A stretch of 10,773 bases of DNA from Planctomycetota bacterium. Lineage in GTDB: Bacteria > Planctomycetota > UBA8742 > SKZP01. The notes beneath the pieces were generated by a model. The model had not been told where the DNA came from. It was given only the letters and a program-made list of their open reading frames with translations, and searched no databases. A program made the translations under genes and the position numbers. Below, piece by piece: positions 6,944 through 10,773 of this stretch; position 1 is the stretch's first letter; every line of letters begins with the position of its first letter. The DNA is taken from positions 1-10,773 of the forward strand of contig SKZP01000446.1 of NCBI GenBank assembly GCA_007127275.1. The letters are read 5' to 3'.

Positions 6944-8095
6944 CTACTGCGCCGGTGGTACGAAGTACCAGCGACCGTTGTGCCAGCGTGCGGCCAGTTG
7001 CTTGGTGCCAATCTCGGAAGCGCCGATGTCGTAGTACGTGATCTGGCACTGCGCGCGCGGCGGGTCTGTGTCGAGTAACGCTACGTCACTCATGGAGATG
7101 GATTCGGCACGGCGTACAATGTCGTCCATCAAGGAAATGGCCGGCTCAATGCGGTCGTGGTCCGAGGGGTGCACCGCCACGGCGAGCGTCTCCGCATCTT
7201 GGGTGAACAATGCATGATGCCCGAGTTGCAACGCCTCCTCGGCCGTCTCGAATCCGCCGCCGGACACGTCGTCGTCTTGCGTCGTTGCTGCCGTGTTTGC
7301 CGCGGCCTGCAAGTCCGCACGCCATGCGCCGTCTTCGAACACAAACGGGACGCGTTGACCAACGGCGTGCTCGCCATCTCCGTCGAGCCAGCGGGCGACC
7401 ACCTCGGCGCGGCCGAAATACGGGTATGTCTTGTCGAGATGCACACCGTGCTCGCCGACGTGCAAGGGCGTTTCTTCCGGCAAGTCGAGGGCTACGACCC
7501 AGTCGTGCTGATCCGCTTGTACGTGGGTGGCAAGCTCGTTCGCATCTTGCCGGCGCAGCGCCTCGGTGATCTTCTCGAAGCGCTGGCTGATGCGCTTGTC
7601 GAGCTCGGCCGTGTCGAAGCGGGGCAGGTCGTAGTACCAGCGCTGCGCCTGCTCGTCGGCGTGCGCCGTGACGGAGGCCGTGCCGAGGACGTTGCCGCCG
7701 GCGTCAAAGTAGGTCACCTGGGCCACGCGCACCGGCGGCTCGTCCGAGAGCGGATCCACCGTACCCACTTCAAAGCTCGCAATGTCGTGCACCGACCGCT
7801 CGCTGACCGCCAGAGCCGTTTGGATTGCGTCTCGTGCCTCGGGATGCACGGCGGTGGCCAACGCGTCGGCGTCGAGCGTTATCAGGGCAGTGAGCCCGGC
7901 TTCCAGCGCCTCCACAGCGGTGGGGTGGCCGCCCGCCTGCTCGTGCGAAACTGCCGGATTCGGTTGAGGGGAATGCGCCTCAACGCCGTCGGGCTCGGGG
8001 CTCGACGAGCACGCCGTGACGACAAGCATCAACAGCGCAGCGGCAGCCAGCGCAAACGGAAGCGTCGGACCATCAGGCTCTCGCAAGGACGTCAT
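6944..8095 (-). CDS. Lipoprotein with three tandem similar domains, function unknown
   Basis: A 383-residue predicted lipoprotein. The hydrophobic signal (about 12-28) ends in a lipobox, VVTAC, with the lipidated Cys at 29; Ser at 30-31 would favour the outer membrane under the proteobacterial Lol rule. The mature protein has a Pro/Glu-rich tether (30-57) and three related modules of about 90-100 residues: 58-158, 173-263 and 282-381. Modules 1 and 3 are clearly homologous: AVEALEAGLTALITLDADAL with AVHPEARD matches AEEALQLGHHALFTQDAETL with AVHPSDHD, and each ends in a Trp-Tyr strand (RWYYDLP, RWYFVPP). The middle module is more diverged (EKITEALRRQDANEL, GAWRADL). A helical start followed by strands ending in 'Wyf' resembles the NTF2-like/DUF4878-type cone fold, but this is a guess. 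Start 8095 (ATG) is preferred over TTG at 8098 because GGAGG (8102-8106) lies six bases upstream. It lies 208 bases after the anti-sigma-like gene. Confidence 0.8.
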   Translation of the reverse strand: MTSLREPDGPTLPFALAAAALLMLVVTACSSSPEPDGVEAHSPQPNPAVSHEQAGGHPTAVEALEAGLTALITLDADALATAVHPEARDAIQTALAVSERSVHDIASFEVGTVDPLSDEPPVRVAQVTYFDAGGNVLGTASVTAHADEQAQRWYYDLPRFDTAELDKRISQRFEKITEALRRQDANELATHVQADQHDWVVALDLPEETPLHVGEHGVHLDKTYPYFGRAEVVARWLDGDGEHAVGQRVPFVFEDGAWRADLQAAANTAATTQDDDVSGGGFETAEEALQLGHHALFTQDAETLAVAVHPSDHDRIEPAISLMDDIVRRAESISMSDVALLDTDPPRAQCQITYYDIGASEIGTKQLAARWHNGRWYFVPPAQ

Positions 8096-8303
8096 CAAAT
8101 GCCTCCAGCATGGCTTGCGGTGCGCGGTGATTTGCGTCGGCGCTTGCGTTGCCGTTCATGCGCGGGCGAACGTGCACGGGGTGCGCCGACGAGGCGCCGG
8201 TCGTGTTGCGCGGCCGCACAGGAGAAACGGCGAACGCAGGCCGTCACGGAACGCGAGTACGCACTCCCTTCGCGTTGGATGCGTCGAGCGAACCTTACGA
8301 AGT
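8096..8303. other. Intergenic spacer between anti-sigma-like gene and lipoprotein gene
   Basis: A 208-base gap. A five-pair hairpin (GCGCC, loop GACGA, GGCGC) lies near 8188-8202 without a T-run, so it is not a credible terminator. No gene or clear promoter is visible. The Shine-Dalgarno GGAGG of the lipoprotein gene is at 8102-8106. Confidence 0.5.
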
Positions 8304-10475
8304 TTACCGCAACGGGACAACCGCCTCCGACGGTGCGCCACGGAGACGTTCGCTGACTTCGCGCTCGACGAGGCGCAACGTATGCTCCGCCTCGGGCTCG
8401 ACACCGCGCGCGCGCAAGTCCGCAATGAATGGCAGCAATGACGAAGCGGTCGGCTCAATGCCCGCCTCACCGAGGCGCTTGCCGGTCGAGGCCGCACGCA
8501 CCTCCGCCTCGTCGGGCAGCAAGGGCCGGGGCTCACGGTTCTCGACCGGCAGGTAGCGTTCACCGGCCCGGCCGAGCAGGGCGAGCTGTAGCGGGATCTG
8601 CTTGAGCTGGGTGCGCTCGGTGTGAACATGAAAAGGCGTCAGCGAAAGCTCACCTCCCAGGACGAACGTACTCGGCGCGGCCTGCTCTTGCGAGCCGTAT
8701 AACGTCACGGCGGGGGCCGCGGCCGGTGACGGAGCGTGCTTGCCGACGCCGACCAACTCCCCCCGGTCTCGCATCTCGAACGTATTGACCCAGACCGAGC
8801 CCGAGCCGTCGCCGACACGGCCGTATACGAGTTCGTAGTGCCCCGGCGGCGCCTGAAGGGTCTCGCCCAGCATGTGCGGCTCCACGAGCAGACTCGTTTG
8901 TGCCGAGCGCAGGTGCAGGTACTCGAGATTCACCCCGTCGCGGTAGTCCCCCCGCACCACAAGCTCTCCCGTCGAGCCCCGGTACGAGGCAACCTGCGCG
9001 TTGAGCCCACTCGGATCCACCGAAAGCTGGATGACCTCGCTACCCAGTGCAATGTGCTCGGCGAGCCGAATGGCCGCGGGACTGTCGACGAAATAAACGA
9101 AGTCGGTGCCGATGTCGTCGAAGCGCCCGTTGACATCCGCATCCACAAGCACGAGACGGCGCCCCGCAACGGTCGAGTGCGAAACCATCATGGACGCGCT
9201 CATTGCGTACCACGTGTCAAACTCCGCGTCGTGGTAGAAGCGGACCGAATACGGCAACACTTCGCGGCGGCCACCGTCGCGGTACCGGCGAAGCATGACG
9301 TCGACAGTGCCGTCGCTGCGGATGATGGTGCGGCGGTTGGGCTCGTTGTCCTGGTAAATCTCCAGCACCCCCCGTTCTCGGGCCCGCCGCAGGTGGAGAT
9401 TGCCCTCGGTCGTCGGCAACGCGAGTCGCGCGCCCTCAATCCCCTTGCCGAGCACCAGGCGCGACGGCGGCTCGGGCATGTCAAACGCCAGCGGCCACTG
9501 CTCGACCTTCGTGGCGAAAAAACGAATCTCTTGCGGCTGCGCGGGCAACGGCTCATACGCAGGCTCACCGGGCGAGACTCGGTTCGGATCCAACTCGAAG
9601 CTGATGAAGGCAGGGGCGAACGGTTGCGACCAGCGCTGCGGCGGATACCCTTCTTCCGCACCGTCGACGTGGGTCGCACCCTGGCCCGGGGAGGTCTCCT
9701 CCTCCTCTTGAGGCGGCGGATCCTGGGCCGTTTCCTTTGGTGATTCGTCGGCAGACGGGCTCGAGCCGTCGCTGTCGGCTCCGCCGGGTGCGGTTTCGTT
9801 GCCGCCCGGCGGCTCGAGCAGGCCGAGGCCGACCGCGAGCATCAGCGCGGCCGCCGCGGCAACGGTTGCCGTGACCCCGGCGCCGAGCCAGTTGCGCACG
9901 TAGGTCAGGCGCCCCGCCGGGTGCAGATGGGCGCGCGACTCCGCGGAATGCACGTGGGCTTGCGTCGAAGCGTTCGGGGCGCTCGCTGCCATACCGGACG
10001 GAGTTGTCTGCATCACCTCCGCACGGAGCGGGGCGAGCAGATCCCGCGAAGGCACAAGCGGCTCCGCCGCCGCCGTCACGGCAAATACCGTCTCCACGCT
10101 TGCCTGCACCTGCGGCGCCGGCTCGCATGCCACGGGGAGGGCTCGCTCGCTCGTCTCCGGTACGGCTGCCTCGCCACTGGCCCGGCGCACCGCGGTCAAC
10201 CAGGCAAGATCCGTCTGCACCGTCGCACGCACCTCCGCCCACAAGTCGCGCGAAGGCTTCAGCGTCGCCACCTCACCGGTCAGCGACTCGAACAGCACGC
10301 GCACCTCGTCGTAAATCTCGCGCTCCGTGTGGGAGAGCCCCGGCAATTCGGCCTCGAAGCGCTCACACTCCGGCGGGGTAAGCTCGCCAGCCCAGTAGGC
10401 AACCACCCGAGTGAGCCAAAGTGTCAACTCCTCGGGAAGCTCCGGCGGCGTAGACGGCGTGGCAAACCCAGTCAT
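8304..10475 (-). CDS. Single-pass membrane protein with zinc-less anti-sigma-like N-terminus and large exported domain
   Basis: A 723-residue protein. Residues 26-65 (YWAGELTPPECERFEAELPG and on) follow the pattern of the anti-sigma zinc-finger domain, but the HxxxCxxC ligands are absent. PSRDLWAEVRATVQ (74-87) matches the 'PxRDLW' motif often seen in ECF anti-sigma factors, and a second copy, PSRDLLAPLRAEVM (142-155), follows. A short His cluster (HVH at 174-176, HLH at 183-185) precedes the only membrane helix (about 198-220), giving a cytoplasmic N-terminus and exported C-terminus. Residues 221-300 are acidic, Pro-rich and probably disordered. Residues 300-660 look beta-rich and include VDADVNGRFDDIGTD (444-458), like a Dx[DN]xNG calcium loop. 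The C-terminal 60 residues are helical and charged. I chose 10475 because GGAGAG lies five bases upstream. The partner sigma factor, if any, is not in the window. The anti-sigma role is inferred; the exported domain is unrecognised and could be a sensor or surface domain. Confidence 0.72.
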   Translation of the reverse strand: MTGFATPSTPPELPEELTLWLTRVVAYWAGELTPPECERFEAELPGLSHTEREIYDEVRVLFESLTGEVATLKPSRDLWAEVRATVQTDLAWLTAVRRASGEAAVPETSERALPVACEPAPQVQASVETVFAVTAAAEPLVPSRDLLAPLRAEVMQTTPSGMAASAPNASTQAHVHSAESRAHLHPAGRLTYVRNWLGAGVTATVAAAAALMLAVGLGLLEPPGGNETAPGGADSDGSSPSADESPKETAQDPPPQEEEETSPGQGATHVDGAEEGYPPQRWSQPFAPAFISFELDPNRVSPGEPAYEPLPAQPQEIRFFATKVEQWPLAFDMPEPPSRLVLGKGIEGARLALPTTEGNLHLRRARERGVLEIYQDNEPNRRTIIRSDGTVDVMLRRYRDGGRREVLPYSVRFYHDAEFDTWYAMSASMMVSHSTVAGRRLVLVDADVNGRFDDIGTDFVYFVDSPAAIRLAEHIALGSEVIQLSVDPSGLNAQVASYRGSTGELVVRGDYRDGVNLEYLHLRSAQTSLLVEPHMLGETLQAPPGHYELVYGRVGDGSGSVWVNTFEMRDRGELVGVGKHAPSPAAAPAVTLYGSQEQAAPSTFVLGGELSLTPFHVHTERTQLKQIPLQLALLGRAGERYLPVENREPRPLLPDEAEVRAASTGKRLGEAGIEPTASSLLPFIADLRARGVEPEAEHTLRLVEREVSERLRGAPSEAVVPLR

Positions 10476-10773
10476 CACAACTCTCCGAACAGCGGGCCCG
10501 GCGGAAAACCGCGGCAAAAGAACACAACATGCCGCACGGATAAACCGTTGGTCGCCCGCATTCCCTCAACTTTTTACGAGATGGTTTCCACTACACAAAG
10601 GAGGACCGCCGCGATCAACAGCCGTCGAACCCGCCATACAAACCTACGCGTGACTCACCGACATTGCACCAGCGACAGGATAAAACGAATTGCAATTTGG
10701 CGTATTGGGCGAATTTCTTGTTAGGCAGGGTTTGAATTTTTATAATTGGTGTAATTTGTTGCATTTCCAATAC
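10476..10773. other. Upstream, probably divergent, intergenic region with AT-rich right end
   Basis: These 298 bases carry no convincing gene. The part next to the anti-sigma-like gene keeps a moderate base composition. The last 93 bases (10681-10773) are only about one third G+C, in sharp contrast to the rest of the window. This end holds a perfect ten-base palindrome, AATTGCAATT (10688-10697), and a rightward promoter. It looks like a shared control region between the leftward genes here and a rightward gene beyond the edge. No clear promoter for the leftward gene could be picked out. Confidence 0.6.
10718..10746 (+). promoter_or_regulatory. Near-consensus sigma-70 promoter reading rightward out of the window
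   Basis: TTGTTA (10718-10723, four of six matches to -35) is followed by a 17-base spacer and a perfect TATAAT (10741-10746). The surrounding DNA is AT-rich, as is usual for promoters in GC-rich genomes, although AT-rich DNA also makes chance matches likelier. Transcription would begin around 10753 and run off the right edge. The palindrome AATTGCAATT lies about 20 bases upstream and could be an operator. Confidence 0.5.

Noticed and set aside
7157..8356. Plus-strand open frame of 399 codons
   Set aside because: Antisense to the lipoprotein gene, which has a lipobox, internal repeats and a good Shine-Dalgarno; the plus-strand frame shows none of these.
8736..9743. Plus-strand open frame of 335 codons
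   Set aside because: Antisense to the anti-sigma-like gene, composition biased to Arg, Val and Ala, and no ribosome binding site or recognisable domain.

Overview
The window is high-GC bacterial DNA, roughly two thirds G+C by eye, except for an AT-rich right end. It holds six protein genes, all on the minus strand, so transcription runs from right to left. A lipoprotein with a clear lipobox, an M61 protease with a signal peptide and a membrane-spanning anti-sigma-like protein point to a Gram-negative, envelope-rich, GC-rich bacterium. Planctomycetota, Myxococcota, Gemmatimonadota or a GC-rich proteobacterium would all fit, and the sequence alone does not decide between them. There are no rRNA or tRNA genes, CRISPR arrays, transposases or phage genes.

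Layout in transcription order: (1) 10475-8304, a 723-residue single-pass membrane protein whose cytoplasmic N-terminus resembles a zinc-less ECF anti-sigma factor and whose large exported domain is unrecognised. (2) 8095-6944, a lipoprotein built from three similar domains. (3) 6580-4670, an AAA+ ATPase of the McrB/dynein-like (AAA_5) type behind a helical N-terminal domain and a long disordered linker. (4) 4252-2642, an AtoE-type short-chain fatty acid transporter with two unusually long hydrophilic loops. (5) 2546-1983, a VOC (glyoxalase/dioxygenase fold) protein. (6) 1782 to the left edge, an M61 metallopeptidase with a PDZ domain, cut by the window edge.

The genes are separated by 95 to 417 bases and each has its own Shine-Dalgarno sequence, so they are not one tightly packed operon. 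The three right-hand genes could form an envelope-linked module (membrane sensor or anti-sigma, lipoprotein, ATPase), but only order and orientation support that. The three left-hand genes look like ordinary metabolic and proteolytic functions.

The most unexpected structure is a pair of related intergenic elements of about 75 bases (4462-4534 and 6722-6797). They have the same orientation, each lies about 140 bases after the stop codon of the preceding gene, and they are about 75% identical, with four well-conserved blocks and a shared GC-rich hairpin. The right end (from about 10660) is AT-rich and carries a near-consensus sigma-70 promoter pointing rightward out of the window, so a divergently transcribed neighbour probably lies just beyond it.
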